Origin: JANSWP01 sp041941305
GTDB taxonomy: Bacteria > Bacteroidota > Bacteroidia > Chitinophagales > Saprospiraceae
Direction: 5' to 3'
Length of the DNA stretch: 64,000 nt
Assembly: GCA_041941305.1 (NCBI GenBank)
Contig: JBGTQJ010000016.1
Coordinates: 1-64,000 of the forward strand
Shown: one piece after another, positions 18,335 to 28,158 of the stretch
Numbering within the stretch: the stretch's first letter is position 1
How the letters are laid out: each line of letters starts with the position of its first letter
Position numbers and translations under genes: made by a program
Notes under the pieces: generated by a model
What the model saw: only the letters and a program-made list of their open reading frames with translations
What the model was told of the DNA's origin: nothing
The model's database searches: none

Positions 18335-21300
18335 TTAGTGATTTACCACAACTCTACGTGTGATGGATTCCTCTGCTACAGTAACTTGAATCAGGTACAT
18401 ACCATTTGCTGTATCACCAAGATCAAATTGGAAGCTATTTCCAAAATCTTCTATTTGAACTTCAATGACTTTACCAGTTATTTCAAACACTTCAACAAGA
18501 GCATTGTCTGATAAGTTTGGTAATTGTAAATAAAGTTTGCCTGATGTGGGATTGGGAGTCAGAATCAGGTCTTTTGCCCAATCAGGTTCTACCACTCCGG
18601 TAATTGATTCTACCGTTATTACATTGGAGACAATCAAACATCCATTATCATCCGTAATTTCTACAAGGTAATCTCCAGCTGGCAGATTAGTAGGATCTTC
18701 TTCATTGGAAATAACATTTCCATTTAAAGACCAGGAGTAATTGTAAGGAGCTTCACCGCCTGAAACTGATATCTCAATTGATCCCGAATTGGTCATATTG
18801 ACATCACCTTCCACATTATCCACTGCAATTAATATTTCTTGTGGTTCTGAAACTTCAATTGTTGAAGTGGCTTCACAACCATTTGCATCAATAGCAGTAA
18901 CCTCATATGTTCCTGCCATAAGATTGCTCGCCGTTTGAGTGGTCTGTCCGTCACTCCATAAATAAGAATAACCTGGAGTTCCTCCATTTGGAAAAGCAGA
19001 TATTGAGCCATCCTCTGCTCCATAACAGGATACAGGTTCAGATTGAATTTCTCCAATAATCAATAATTCATTTGCAGTTACAGTAAAAGCGCATTGTATC
19101 GAGTTACCACCTTGGTCAGTATATTGCCATGTCACTGTAGTTACTCCTACAGGGAACACTTCTCCACTTTCCAAGCCACTAATTAATTCCAAATTACCTG
19201 AATCACAATTATCCAAAACCATTGGCTGATCATAGACAACAACATTATCACAAGTAGTTGCCTGGATATCTCCAGTACAAGAGATTATAGGTGCAATGTC
19301 ATCTACTATTGTAACTACAGCAATTGCGGAACTGTTATTTCCAGAACCATCAGTAACGGTAAGGGTAACATTATTGTCTCCAATATTGGAACAATCGAAA
19401 TTTTGTTGATTTAAAGCCATCATTGCAATTCCGCAGTTATCACTACTTCCATTATCAATGTCAGCTGGTAAAACCAATGCATTGCCATTGTCATCCAAAC
19501 TTACGGTGATGCTTTTAGCAATTGCAATTGGTGCAACGTTTTCAACAACTGTTACGATTGCTGTAGCTGTACCAACATTGTCATTCACATCTCTCACAGA
19601 AAGGATAACCTGATTGTCACCAACATGATCGCAATTGAAATTAGTTTGGCTCAATGTCATATTTTCAATACCACAATTATCTGTGGAACCATCGTTTATC
19701 ATTCCAGTTGTGATGCTGGCCTCACCATTTACATCCAGAGTTATAGAAACATTTTGTACCTGAACATTTGGAGCCATATCGTCAACCACTGTAACCATAG
19801 CTATACCCGTATTGGAATTACCGTTTACATCTAGGATATCTAAAGTCACCTCATGAGTGCCAATTCCATCACAATCAAATCCAGAAACATTAATATTCAT
19901 TGATTCAATTTCACAATTGTCAAAACTTCCGTCGTCCACCATTTCAGGAGTCAATAGAACCTGACCATTTGAATTTAATCCAAGGGAAATATCCTGTGTA
20001 ATAACAGTGGGCAGTTCATTGTCTTCAGCTTCTATAGTCACCTCCAATGTTTCTGTACAATTATTTTCGTCTGAAATAGTGACCAAATAATTATTGGGAG
20101 CTAAATTCGAAGCAGTTGGTCCGGAGGCTCCATTTGACCATTCATAGGATATTTGTCCTGTCCCACCTTCGGCACTTACAGTAGCCTCCCCATTTTCGCC
20201 ATCCTCACATTCAGCTGGTGTAATAGACTCAATATGTGTAATAATTTCTTCAGGCTCCTCAATTGTTACTTCGTGTTCAACTGGACAATTGTTGTCATCC
20301 AGAACAATTACAGAATAGATCCCTGCCGTTAAGTTTTCAATAGTGGCAGTAGAAGCTCCATTAGACCATTCATAATTAAATGGTGCTGTTCCTCCTGATA
20401 AATTTATCGTAGCAGTCCCATCTGCTGCTCCTTTACAACTGATGTTGGCCGAGCTTATCGTTCCATTGATGGTGCAACCAAATGGAGCAACATTAATGGA
20501 TTGATGCTCAGTACAATTATTCTCATCTGTAATGGTAACCGTATATTCTCCAGGAGAAAGTCCCTCAATAGTTTGGGTTGTTTCACCATTAGACCAATTA
20601 TAAGCATAGGTGCCAACACCACCTGTCGGTTCTGCAGTGGCGGTTCCGTCATTTGCACTGGCCATTGTTTCATTGGTAGAAGTTGCGTTTACAGCTAATA
20701 TTTGTGGTTCAGAAATGGTTACACTTCCAGTTATTGGGCAATTGTTGTCATCTGTTGCCGTAACTGAATAGGTTCCAGGTGCTAAATTCGAAATAATAGC
20801 GGTGGTTTCCCCATTATCCCATTCATAAGCTACTGGATTAGCAGCATTTTGTAGATCAATTGTTGCCTCACCGTCATTGGCACCATTGCAAGAAATATCC
20901 GTACCATCCGGGGTGCCTGCAATAGTACAATTAAAGCTATTGACAGTAATTGATTCGCTTGTTTCACAATTATTGGCATCTGTCACCGTTACTGAGTAAT
21001 TGCCCGGTACAAGTTGATCAATTGTTTTTCTCGTATCACCGTTACTCCATTCGTAAATAAAAGGGGCAGTTCCTCCTGAAGGATTTGCAGAAGCTGTTCC
21101 ATCATTTCCGCCATTACTTGTTTCCCCTGTAGCGGTTGCATTGACTGCCAACTCATTTGGTTGGGTGATTTCCAAAGATTCTGAACTTGTACATCCCTCT
21201 CCATCGGTAACAGTTACCCCATAAGTTCCTGCCACCAAACCTGTAATTTCAGTGGTGGTTTCACCATTACTCCATTCATAATTATAATTTCCATCTCCAC

Positions 21301-23572
21301 CAGTGGCTTCTACACCTGCCTCTCCGTTTGAGTTTCCATAACAATCAACATTAATATGGTTATTGATGTCAGCGCCCACTTCTGGAGTTTGGTTGACTTC
21401 TGCTTCAGAAGTTTCTGTACAGCCGTTTATGGTGTTTGTGACAGTTAAGAGATAATTACCCACTCCGTCCACTTCAGGAGTAAGGGATGATTCTCCGTTT
21501 AAAATATTTCCGTCATCGGTTGTCCAACTATAGGTAAATGCGGAACCCCCTGAGGAATTTGAACCATCGAGAAATACAGAAGGATTGTTGCAATTTAGTT
21601 TTTCATCTTCTCCAGCATCTGCGGTAGGTGCAGCAGTATCTTCTAATACATCGGTTTCATCCTGTGATGTACAACCATTTTCGCTAGTGACGGTAAGTGT
21701 ATACAGACCAGTTTCATCCACTTCTGGATTTTGTTCTGAACTTGAAAAACCATTTGGTCCCTCCCAGTCATAGGTTACGTTTTCGGATTCCGAATTGCCC
21801 TCTAAAGTTACCGAGGTGATTATACACGTTAGGGTACCACCAAGGGCTTCAGCATCAGGAGACTCTGTGTCCTCAGTCACTTCTGCATCTTCTGTAGCTG
21901 TACAACCATTCTCCCCTGTAACGGTAAGCGTATAAAGACCAGATTCATCAACCAATGGGTCTTCTTCCTGGGAATAGAAATTATTAGGTCCATCCCATTC
22001 AAAAGTTACATTTTCTGTTTGGGAATTGCCATCTAATGAAACTTCCGGATTATTACAATCAATTTCATCTCCATCAGCTGAAGCATCAGGAATGGCAAAG
22101 TCTGCCGTGACAACTGTGGATGAGTCGGATTCGCATCCATTATCTTCATTTGTTACGGTAAGTGTATAGGTTCCTGCCTCATCTACCTCAGGCGTCAAGG
22201 TATTTTCCCCACTAATTATATTCCCATCGTCGGTTTCCCATAAATAAGCAATGTTGTTTCCACTTGAACCAGAGCCATTTAACTCCACTATTTCATTATT
22301 ACAATCTACTATTTCTTCATCTCCGGCATCGGCATCTGGGGCTTCAGTGTCTTCATCAATAATTACCTGATCGTGTGATTCACAAGTAGTTAAACCGTCA
22401 ATTACGACAATGGTATAAGTTCCTGCAGCATCAATCTCAGGTGTCAAGGTATTTTCCCCACTTACGATATTTCCATCTCCTGTTGACCATTGATAAACAA
22501 TGGTTGGTCCTATACTTGAGCCAGCACCATTTAAGATCAATTCAGATTCATCACAGGTAATAATGCCCGTTGGTCCTGCTTCAGCAGTCGGTATTAGCGG
22601 TGGGTCTATTACAATATTCGGAATCATATCTGTACAACCATTTCCATCATAAGCGGTAACAGAATAGGTGCCAGCAGGCAATCCATAAGCGGTGGGACCA
22701 GCTTGCCCCGTGCTCCACAAATAAGTATGTGTTCCTGTTCCTCCAAAAGCAAAAACAGTGGCTTGTCCCGGAACCCCGTTGCAACCTGCATGCTGGATGT
22801 TTCCGACATTGAGGGATACTGGAGTTGAAGGTTGACTGATAATGATGGGACCTAATTCATCTGTACCTCCATTTGCACCCGTAACAGTACAATAATAAGT
22901 ATCAGCAATTACATTAGAAATGTTTTGTGAACTCATTCCATTACTCCATTGGTAAGTATAGGGCGGGATACCACCTGTTACCGAAATATTAATTGCTCCT
23001 GTAGCTTGTCCAAAGCAATTGACATTCACTACATTTACTATGTTTGAAATAGGTGGCACTGGAGGACAAGCTTGTGCGAATGCATACAATTGATTCATCC
23101 CTACCTGCCCGACTTCCTCAACTGTTCGATCTGGACAAATACCATAAATGGTTGGATAATAATTGACATTATACAATGGAGCAATAGAGGCATCATCAAT
23201 AATGGGGTATGAAATACCCGCAGTCCAGTTGCCTATTGTATTGGGTCCCGTGCCATAAATGTCACTTAACGTGGTAGTAGCATCACTTTCAATGGAAAAA
23301 GTCATGACTTCATCTGTTCCATTAGGTCCATAGGTCGTATATAAATTTTCAAATGCATGGGTTTGGTGATAATTCCAACACGGACCACACCAGGTTGCAA
23401 AGAAATCTAGAAAAACCGCTTTATCCTGATCCAGATAATCTGTGTAAAGATTATGTGTTTGACCATTGATATCAGTGGCGATAAAATTTGGTGCTGTACT
23501 TCCAGGTGGAAGTTGGGCAAAAGAAGTGGCTAGCGATAAAATCGCAATAAGCGTGAGTAGATTTCGCCTCAT
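18335..23572 (-). CDS. Thioredoxin-like domain fused to SprB/HYR repeats, T9SS type A cargo
   Basis: A 1745-residue secreted protein. A signal peptide (residues 1-19, ending SFAQ) is followed by a TlpA/redoxin-type thioredoxin fold with active site WCGPCW (Cys62, Cys65) and a cis-Pro candidate at YYP140. SprB modules come next (GGIPPYTYQWSNG type), then repeated Ig-like units of about 85 residues (NPEVDETGLYTLTVTSENG), more SprB modules, three units with TVITQDISLGLNSNG-like starts, an HYR-like module, two more SprB repeats and a T9SS type A tail (LTPNPTSGKLYLQL ... RRVVVNH). It is probably a surface adhesin carrying an extracytoplasmic thiol-redox head. The redox role is inferred from the intact CGPC motif. 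Confidence 0.88.
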   Translation of the reverse strand: MRRNLLTLIAILSLATSFAQLPPGSTAPNFIATDINGQTHNLYTDYLDQDKAVFLDFFATWCGPCWNYHQTHAFENLYTTYGPNGTDEVMTFSIESDATTTLSDIYGTGPNTIGNWTAGISYPIIDDASIAPLYNVNYYPTIYGICPDRTVEEVGQVGMNQLYAFAQACPPVPPISNIVNVVNVNCFGQATGAINISVTGGIPPYTYQWSNGMSSQNISNVIADTYYCTVTGANGGTDELGPIIISQPSTPVSLNVGNIQHAGCNGVPGQATVFAFGGTGTHTYLWSTGQAGPTAYGLPAGTYSVTAYDGNGCTDMIPNIVIDPPLIPTAEAGPTGIITCDESELILNGAGSSIGPTIVYQWSTGDGNIVSGENTLTPEIDAAGTYTIVVIDGLTTCESHDQVIIDEDTEAPDADAGDEEIVDCNNEIVELNGSGSSGNNIAYLWETDDGNIISGENTLTPEVDEAGTYTLTVTNEDNGCESDSSTVVTADFAIPDASADGDEIDCNNPEVSLDGNSQTENVTFEWDGPNNFYSQEEDPLVDESGLYTLTVTGENGCTATEDAEVTEDTESPDAEALGGTLTCIITSVTLEGNSESENVTYDWEGPNGFSSSEQNPEVDETGLYTLTVTSENGCTSQDETDVLEDTAAPTADAGEDEKLNCNNPSVFLDGSNSSGGSAFTYSWTTDDGNILNGESSLTPEVDGVGNYLLTVTNTINGCTETSEAEVNQTPEVGADINNHINVDCYGNSNGEAGVEATGGDGNYNYEWSNGETTTEITGLVAGTYGVTVTDGEGCTSSESLEITQPNELAVNATATGETSNGGNDGTASANPSGGTAPFIYEWSNGDTRKTIDQLVPGNYSVTVTDANNCETSESITVNSFNCTIAGTPDGTDISCNGANDGEATIDLQNAANPVAYEWDNGETTAIISNLAPGTYSVTATDDNNCPITGSVTISEPQILAVNATSTNETMASANDGTATAEPTGGVGTYAYNWSNGETTQTIEGLSPGEYTVTITDENNCTEHQSINVAPFGCTINGTISSANISCKGAADGTATINLSGGTAPFNYEWSNGASTATIENLTAGIYSVIVLDDNNCPVEHEVTIEEPEEIITHIESITPAECEDGENGEATVSAEGGTGQISYEWSNGASGPTASNLAPNNYLVTISDENNCTETLEVTIEAEDNELPTVITQDISLGLNSNGQVLLTPEMVDDGSFDNCEIESMNINVSGFDCDGIGTHEVTLDILDVNGNSNTGIAMVTVVDDMAPNVQVQNVSITLDVNGEASITTGMINDGSTDNCGIENMTLSQTNFNCDHVGDNQVILSVRDVNDNVGTATAIVTVVENVAPIAIAKSITVSLDDNGNALVLPADIDNGSSDNCGIAMMALNQQNFDCSNIGDNNVTLTVTDGSGNNSSAIAVVTIVDDIAPIISCTGDIQATTCDNVVVYDQPMVLDNCDSGNLELISGLESGEVFPVGVTTVTWQYTDQGGNSIQCAFTVTANELLIIGEIQSEPVSCYGAEDGSISAFPNGGTPGYSYLWSDGQTTQTASNLMAGTYEVTAIDANGCEATSTIEVSEPQEILIAVDNVEGDVNMTNSGSIEISVSGGEAPYNYSWSLNGNVISNEEDPTNLPAGDYLVEITDDNGCLIVSNVITVESITGVVEPDWAKDLILTPNPTSGKLYLQLPNLSDNALVEVFEITGKVIEVQIEDFGNSFQFDLGDTANGMYLIQVTVAEESITRRVVVNH

Positions 23573-23673
23573 GGGTTGAATTGATTTTGTGTGTGAATAA
23601 TGGTTTTAGTTTATTGTTCAATATTCTGTTTTCACGCCTTTTGAAAAAGACTGCAGACTAAAGAACCAATAGT

Positions 23674-23681
23674 CAAATATA
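23674..23681 (-). promoter_or_regulatory. Possible -7 box of the thioredoxin/SprB gene
   Basis: The minus strand reads TATATTTG, an exact Bacteroidota -7 match, about 100 bases upstream of the ATG at 23572. No -33 TTG at normal spacing was seen, so support is partial. Confidence 0.35.
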
Positions 23682-23871
23682 TTAGCCTTGCTTTTGGGAA
23701 GTTTTTTATTTTGATAATAAATATGTGTAAAAAAATAAAGTGAATATTTATCATTCACAAATTCAAATATTTGTGGAACCACACAAATTTAGTAAAATGT
23801 TCTGAAATTTGAATTTTTCCAATATATCCTTTGGATTCTAATCGGGAGAATTCTAATATCTTTTTCGTTCT

Positions 23872-25098
23872 TTAGCCAATAACAATTTTTTGTTGAAAAA
23901 TTTTCTCTCCACAAATAGCTATCAAAAAATAAACTCCTGTTTCCAGGGTAGAAATATTTAAAGAGTTAAATTTTAATTTAGATTTAGTTTCGCTCAATAA
24001 TTCTTGTCCACTTGTATGGAATATTTTAAATTCTATAATTGTACAGGGTAATTCTTCTGAAACCTCAATATTTAATGTTTTTACCCCAGGATTGGGAAAT
24101 ATTTTTATTTCCAATAATTTATTTTGGTTTTCAATATTTACAGGCAGGCAGCCATTTGAATTTATCAATCCAGGTCTAAGGGTTTCTAAAGTTGCCAACA
24201 TGCGTTCTTTTTGACCTTTGGTAAACATTGCCATACAAGCATCATCGGTCCAATGAAGGTAATTCATAAACAGATCATTTGAACCACAGGAGTTTGAAGG
24301 ATGGGCAGGGCACTTTCCTAAATAGCTTTGATCGGAGGTGGGGGTGTCATTTACCATATCATCAAAATTGCAGTCATTGCCAAATAAATGTTTCAAGTTT
24401 AAATAATGCCCTACTTCATGGGTGGTAGTTCTTCCAAGATGATATGGAGGTTCTAAATCTATTGTTCCAAAATGCTTGTAATTTATTTCTACTCCATCTT
24501 CCTCCGGTGGATCGACTCCTGGAAATGAACCAAATCCAGCAATTGATCCTCCTGCCGCCACCCAAATATTTAAATATCTCGAAGGATCCCATACATCGAC
24601 ACCTCCCATTGATTGGAAATGAATGTTTTTGCTACCTAGAATTGAAGGAGCTTGAGTAAATGTTCTCGTAATTCCATTGGTTGGGTTACCATTAGGATCT
24701 CTTTGAGCCAGGCAGAATTCAATTTCCACATCTGCAATAAGATTTTGAAATTCTGATGGTACTTCATCAATTTCAGAATTCAAAGCCCTGAAATCATCGT
24801 TTAAAACATCAATTTGGGAAAATATCTGATCATTGGAAATATTTTGATCATTTTGATTCCAGATTACGTGAACTACTACAGGAATGGTAATAATTGTCCT
24901 TTCTCGAATACTATTGGAATTTTGAGCAATCCATCCTTCAAGTTTACTTTCTTGTTTTGCCATGGATTTGGCCAGAGATTGATTTTTTTGAAATAATTCA
25001 GATTGATGGATTTCAGCTCCACATCTATTAAAATAGGCTTGTGGAAAAAGAAGGGTAGAAAGGAATAATAAAAATAGTACTGAGATCGGTCTAGCCAT
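23872..25098 (-). CDS. M43 (pappalysin-like) zinc metalloprotease, T9SS type A cargo
   Basis: A 408-residue secreted protease. After a signal peptide (residues about 1-20) and a short propeptide-like region, the catalytic domain spans about residues 70-320. It holds the metzincin motif H227-E228-x-x-H231-x5-H237 (HEVGHYLNLKH) and a Met-turn (FMNYLHW) about 40 residues later, the M43 family arrangement; Glu228 is the general base. Conserved Cys residues (CNFDD, CPAHPSNSCG, CMAMF) probably form disulfides. The tail (IFPNPGVKTLNIEV ... GEKIFQQKIVIG) is a T9SS type A sorting domain. It likely degrades external protein; no substrate can be read. Confidence 0.9.
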   Translation of the reverse strand: MARPISVLFLLFLSTLLFPQAYFNRCGAEIHQSELFQKNQSLAKSMAKQESKLEGWIAQNSNSIRERTIITIPVVVHVIWNQNDQNISNDQIFSQIDVLNDDFRALNSEIDEVPSEFQNLIADVEIEFCLAQRDPNGNPTNGITRTFTQAPSILGSKNIHFQSMGGVDVWDPSRYLNIWVAAGGSIAGFGSFPGVDPPEEDGVEINYKHFGTIDLEPPYHLGRTTTHEVGHYLNLKHLFGNDCNFDDMVNDTPTSDQSYLGKCPAHPSNSCGSNDLFMNYLHWTDDACMAMFTKGQKERMLATLETLRPGLINSNGCLPVNIENQNKLLEIKIFPNPGVKTLNIEVSEELPCTIIEFKIFHTSGQELLSETKSKLKFNSLNISTLETGVYFLIAICGEKIFQQKIVIG

Positions 25099-25250
25099 GG
25101 GAAAGGGTTTAATTGAGGTTTAAAGTTAATTAGAAATAATATAATATGGTGAGCCAAATTTGATACTGACAATCAAAAAACAAAAGAAAAGCTGCCAATA
25201 CCTGGGTGACCTGATCTCATTAATTACCCAAACCAAAGACTGAAAATTGA

Positions 25251-26453
25251 TTATTCCTGAATGGCCTGAATCCCTGGCAATGGTTTACCCTCCAGAAATT
25301 CCAACATAGCACCACCACCAGTAGAAACATAACTTACTTGATCTGCTAAGCCCATTTGATTGACGGCCGCGACAGAGTCTCCACCTCCAACTAATGAAAA
25401 AGCTCCATTTGCTGTGGCCACGGCAACAGCTTCAGCGATTCTTTTGGTGCCGTTTGAAAAGTTACTCATTTCAAATACTCCCATAGGACCATTCCAAAGG
25501 ATGGTTTTTGAATTTTTGATACAATCAGAAAATTTGGTCCGGGCAATTTCTCCGATATCCAAGCCCATCCAACCTTCAGGAATTTTATCGCTTTTTTGGT
25601 TTTTAAAGGAAGCTTCATTGCTAAAATTATCAGCAACAATAGAATCTTCGGGGAGTAATAATTGAACGCCTTTCTGAGATGCCTTTTTTAATAAACTTTT
25701 GGCTAGTTCCAACTTTTCCTCTTCAATCAAAGAATTGCCAATCGCCCCTCCTTTTGCTTTTATGAAAGTATAGGCCATTCCACCACCAATAATTAAGTTA
25801 TCCACAAATTCAATTAATCTTTCGAGTAACAAAATCTTATCTGAAACTTTTGCACCTCCGATAATTGCGGTTAATGGTCGTTCTGGATTGTTAAGTACCT
25901 TATTGGCGTTTTCAATTTCCCTGGTCATCAGGAAACCAAATGATTTAGCCTCATTTGGGAAATAATTGGCTACGGTAGTTGTGGAAGCATGCGCTCTGTG
26001 TGCGGTACCAAAGGCATCATTGATATAGATGTCAGCCATTGAAGCCAATTGTTTTGCGAAATGCTCGTCTCCTGTTTTTTCTTCCTTTTGAAATCTTGTA
26101 TTTTCTAGCAACAGTACTTCACCACTTTTTAAGGCTGCAGCCTGTTTAAAGGTTGTTGGACCAACTGTCTGTGAGGCAAATTTCACTTTGACATCCAATA
26201 ACTTCGAAAGATGGTTGATTAGATGCTCCAAAGTAAACCTTTGAATATCTACTTTCCCCTCATTCGATAATTTCTTCATTGGTCGACCCAAATGAGACAT
26301 TAATATCAGTGCTCCACCATTATTGAGAATATGTTTTAAGGTGGGCAAAGCTGCTTGAATCCTTGTGTCATCTGTTATATTGAAATCTGAGTCAAGAGGA
26401 ACATTGAAGTCAACTCTTACCAGAACTTTTTTGTCAGTGAAATTTAAGTTCAT
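25251..26453 (-). CDS. pgk: Phosphoglycerate kinase
   Basis: A 400-residue, two-domain cytosolic enzyme that transfers phosphate from 1,3-bisphosphoglycerate to ADP. Diagnostic segments are the N-terminal VLVRVDFNVPLD, the substrate motif MSHLGRP, the hinge/nucleotide segment AIIGGAKVSDK, and the C-terminal GGGDSVAAVNQMG with STGGGAMLEFLEGK. Length and start are standard. It lies 96 bases downstream of gap on the same strand, separated by a hairpin terminator at 26484-26523, so it may be expressed by partial read-through or its own promoter. No exact -7 box was found in the gap. Confidence 0.98.
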   Translation of the reverse strand: MNLNFTDKKVLVRVDFNVPLDSDFNITDDTRIQAALPTLKHILNNGGALILMSHLGRPMKKLSNEGKVDIQRFTLEHLINHLSKLLDVKVKFASQTVGPTTFKQAAALKSGEVLLLENTRFQKEEKTGDEHFAKQLASMADIYINDAFGTAHRAHASTTTVANYFPNEAKSFGFLMTREIENANKVLNNPERPLTAIIGGAKVSDKILLLERLIEFVDNLIIGGGMAYTFIKAKGGAIGNSLIEEEKLELAKSLLKKASQKGVQLLLPEDSIVADNFSNEASFKNQKSDKIPEGWMGLDIGEIARTKFSDCIKNSKTILWNGPMGVFEMSNFSNGTKRIAEAVAVATANGAFSLVGGGDSVAAVNQMGLADQVSYVSTGGGAMLEFLEGKPLPGIQAIQE

Positions 26454-26483
26454 AATGCGAAAATTCGAAAAAAATTAGTGTGC

Positions 26484-26523
26484 AAAAAAATTGAGGTTCA
26501 ATATCCTACTAATATTGAACCTC
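26484..26523 (-). terminator. Hairpin terminator between gap and pgk
   Basis: A 12-base stem, GAGGTTCAATAT (26493-26504) with its complement (26512-26523), is followed on the minus strand by AATTTTTTT (to 26484). It sits after the gap stop and before pgk, and may attenuate read-through. Confidence 0.75.
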
Positions 26524-26549
26524 GAAAATTATTCTGGAATCAATTTTTT

Positions 26550-27569
26550 CTATGCAAATTCAAGTGCTGGCTTTTTGGTTAAAATCATATATGCCAAATC
26601 CGCCAATCTTGCAGCATATCCGGCTTCATTATCATACCAACTGACAACTTGAATCATATTTCCAGTTACACTGGTCATTAAGGAATCAAAAATGGAAGAA
26701 TGTTGATTGCCAACGATGTCAGAAGACACAATTGGGTCTTCCGTATATTCCAATACGCCTTTCATTTGGTTATCGGCATAGGACTTAAATACAGAATTGA
26801 TTTCTTCCACAGTAGGGATTTTTTTTACAGTACAATCCACATCAATCATAGATCCTGTCAAAACAGGGACTCTTACTGCAAATGCCGATAGTTTTCCATC
26901 TACTTCTGGAACTACTTTTGCAACTGCTTTTGCTGCCCCTGTAGAGGTTGGAACAATATTGTAAGCGGCTGCTCTGGCACGTCTCAAATCTTTATGAGGT
27001 GAATCCTGGATTTTTTGGTCCGCTGTATAGGCGTGGATAGTCGTCATCGAACCGAATTCCAAACCCCAATGGTCATTGATGATTTTTATGACAGGTGCAA
27101 AACAGTTGGTAGTACAAGAAGCATTTGAGAAAACATTTGCTCTTCGATCCAAATCCTCGTGGTTAACTCCCAAAACAATGGTTTGAACATCGCCTCCCTG
27201 AGCAGGAGCTGAAATCAACACATCTTTTGCCCCTGCCTGTAAGTGTAAGCTTGCTTTTTCTTTGGACCGGAATACTCCTGTACATTCTAAAACCAGATCC
27301 ACTGCCAAATCACGCCAAGGTAGGTTTAGTGGGTCTCTTTCAGAATAGGCTTTAATTTCTTTTCCATTTACAACCAAACTGCCATTATTACTTTTTATCT
27401 CACCTGGAAATATCCCATGTGCAGAGTCGTATTTTAATAAATGCGCCAGGGTTGCGTTAGGTGCCAAATCGTTTACAGCAACTACTTCGACATCCTCACG
27501 CTCCCACAAATTTCTGAAAGTCAATCGCCCAATTCGGCCAAAACCATTAATTGCAATTCTTTTTGCCAT
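26550..27569 (-). CDS. gap: Type I glyceraldehyde-3-phosphate dehydrogenase
   Basis: A 339-residue enzyme that oxidises glyceraldehyde 3-phosphate with NAD+ and phosphate. It shows the Rossmann start INGFGRIGR, the adenosine-ribose site VVAVNDLAP (Asp after VN, which favours NAD+), the catalytic cysteine in SNASCTTNC with His in TTIHAYTADQ, and the C-terminal SWYDNEAGYAARLADL. It is cytosolic and tetrameric in the family. The upstream region carries a candidate promoter at 27759-27790. With pgk next in line, it forms the usual gap-pgk pair of lower glycolysis. Confidence 0.98.
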   Translation of the reverse strand: MAKRIAINGFGRIGRLTFRNLWEREDVEVVAVNDLAPNATLAHLLKYDSAHGIFPGEIKSNNGSLVVNGKEIKAYSERDPLNLPWRDLAVDLVLECTGVFRSKEKASLHLQAGAKDVLISAPAQGGDVQTIVLGVNHEDLDRRANVFSNASCTTNCFAPVIKIINDHWGLEFGSMTTIHAYTADQKIQDSPHKDLRRARAAAYNIVPTSTGAAKAVAKVVPEVDGKLSAFAVRVPVLTGSMIDVDCTVKKIPTVEEINSVFKSYADNQMKGVLEYTEDPIVSSDIVGNQHSSIFDSLMTSVTGNMIQVVSWYDNEAGYAARLADLAYMILTKKPALEFA

Positions 27570-27758
27570 TATGTTATAATTTTTTTTGTGTAGAAATATA
27601 AATCCACTTGTCTCAATCTAATAAGTATTTACAAGTTCTACACCTTAAAGTTTTGTTTGAAATTCCCTTTTCATAAAATTAATTAAATAACTAATTTGTA
27701 ATTAATTCTTTTTCAACGAAATATGAAAAGGATGAATGGCATTATTTGGAAAGGGGCG

Positions 27759-27790
27759 CAAATTTAAAGAAACAATTGTTAAATCTGCAA
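27759..27790 (-). promoter_or_regulatory. Possible gap promoter
   Basis: On the minus strand TTG (27790-27788), a 21-base spacer and TAAATTTG (27766-27759) fit the Bacteroidota promoter. The leader to the gap ATG would be about 180 bases, longer than usual, so the assignment is tentative. Confidence 0.4.
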
Positions 27791-27930
27791 GACATCAAGG
27801 TTAATTAAAATTTAACTTTGCTTTTTTAAAAGCTAAGTAAATAAAAAACAATTAGTCGGTAGACCTATTAGAAAATTACGGTCACCTTCAAAGATAAATA
27901 AATTTAAGCTTAAAAAATTTAATTGCCTTT

Positions 27931-27959
27931 TTGATTTTTTTTAAAAGATTATATATTTG
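27931..27959 (+). promoter_or_regulatory. Promoter of tRNA-Glu
   Basis: TTG (27931-27933), an 18-base spacer and TATATTTG (27952-27959) match the Bacteroidota consensus. The predicted start near 27966 leaves a leader of about 80 bases before the tRNA. Confidence 0.75.
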
Positions 27960-27989
27960 CACCCGCTTTTCAAAAGAGGAAAGCTTTTT

Positions 27990-28024
27990 AATGAAAGAAT
28001 GATAAATTCATCCATTCTTTCATT
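27990..28024 (+). repeat. Hairpin in the tRNA-Glu precursor leader
   Basis: AATGAAAGAATG (27990-28001) pairs perfectly with CATTCTTTCATT (28013-28024), between the promoter and the tRNA. It may guide 5' processing or shield the leader. Confidence 0.45.
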
Positions 28025-28044
28025 CCTTCATTATTCATTAAAGA

Positions 28045-28116
28045 GGCCCATTCGTCTAGGGGTTAGGACGCCAGGTTTTCATCCTGGTAACAGGGGTTCG
28101 AATCCCCTATGGGCTG
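28045..28116 (+). tRNA. tRNA-Glu (anticodon TTC)
   Basis: The acceptor stem is GGCCCAT (28045-28051) with ATGGGCT (28109-28115), with a G-U first pair, and discriminator G at 28116. The D-arm has CGTCTAGGGGTTAGGACG. The anticodon stem CCAGG/CCTGG holds loop TTTTCAT, anticodon TTC. The T-arm is CAGGGGTTCGAATCCCCT. CCA is not encoded. It is transcribed alone from its own promoter. Confidence 0.97.
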
Positions 28117-28123
28117 CTATTTT

Positions 28124-28158
28124 GGGCATTAGGTAAGTCACCTGATGCCCTTTTTTTT
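28124..28158 (+). terminator. Intrinsic terminator of tRNA-Glu
   Basis: GGGCATTAGGT (28124-28134) pairs with ACCTGATGCCC (28140-28150) through one G-U pair, followed by eight T residues. It overlaps the last bases of the convergent minus-strand peptidase gene (stop at 28157). Confidence 0.85.

Larger units (their letters stand above)
27570..28044. other. Divergent intergenic region between gap and tRNA-Glu
   Basis: This 475-base AT-rich stretch holds a candidate gap promoter (27759-27790, minus), the tRNA-Glu promoter (27931-27959, plus) and a hairpin in the tRNA precursor leader (27990-28024). No ORF or further RNA was seen. Confidence 0.6.
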
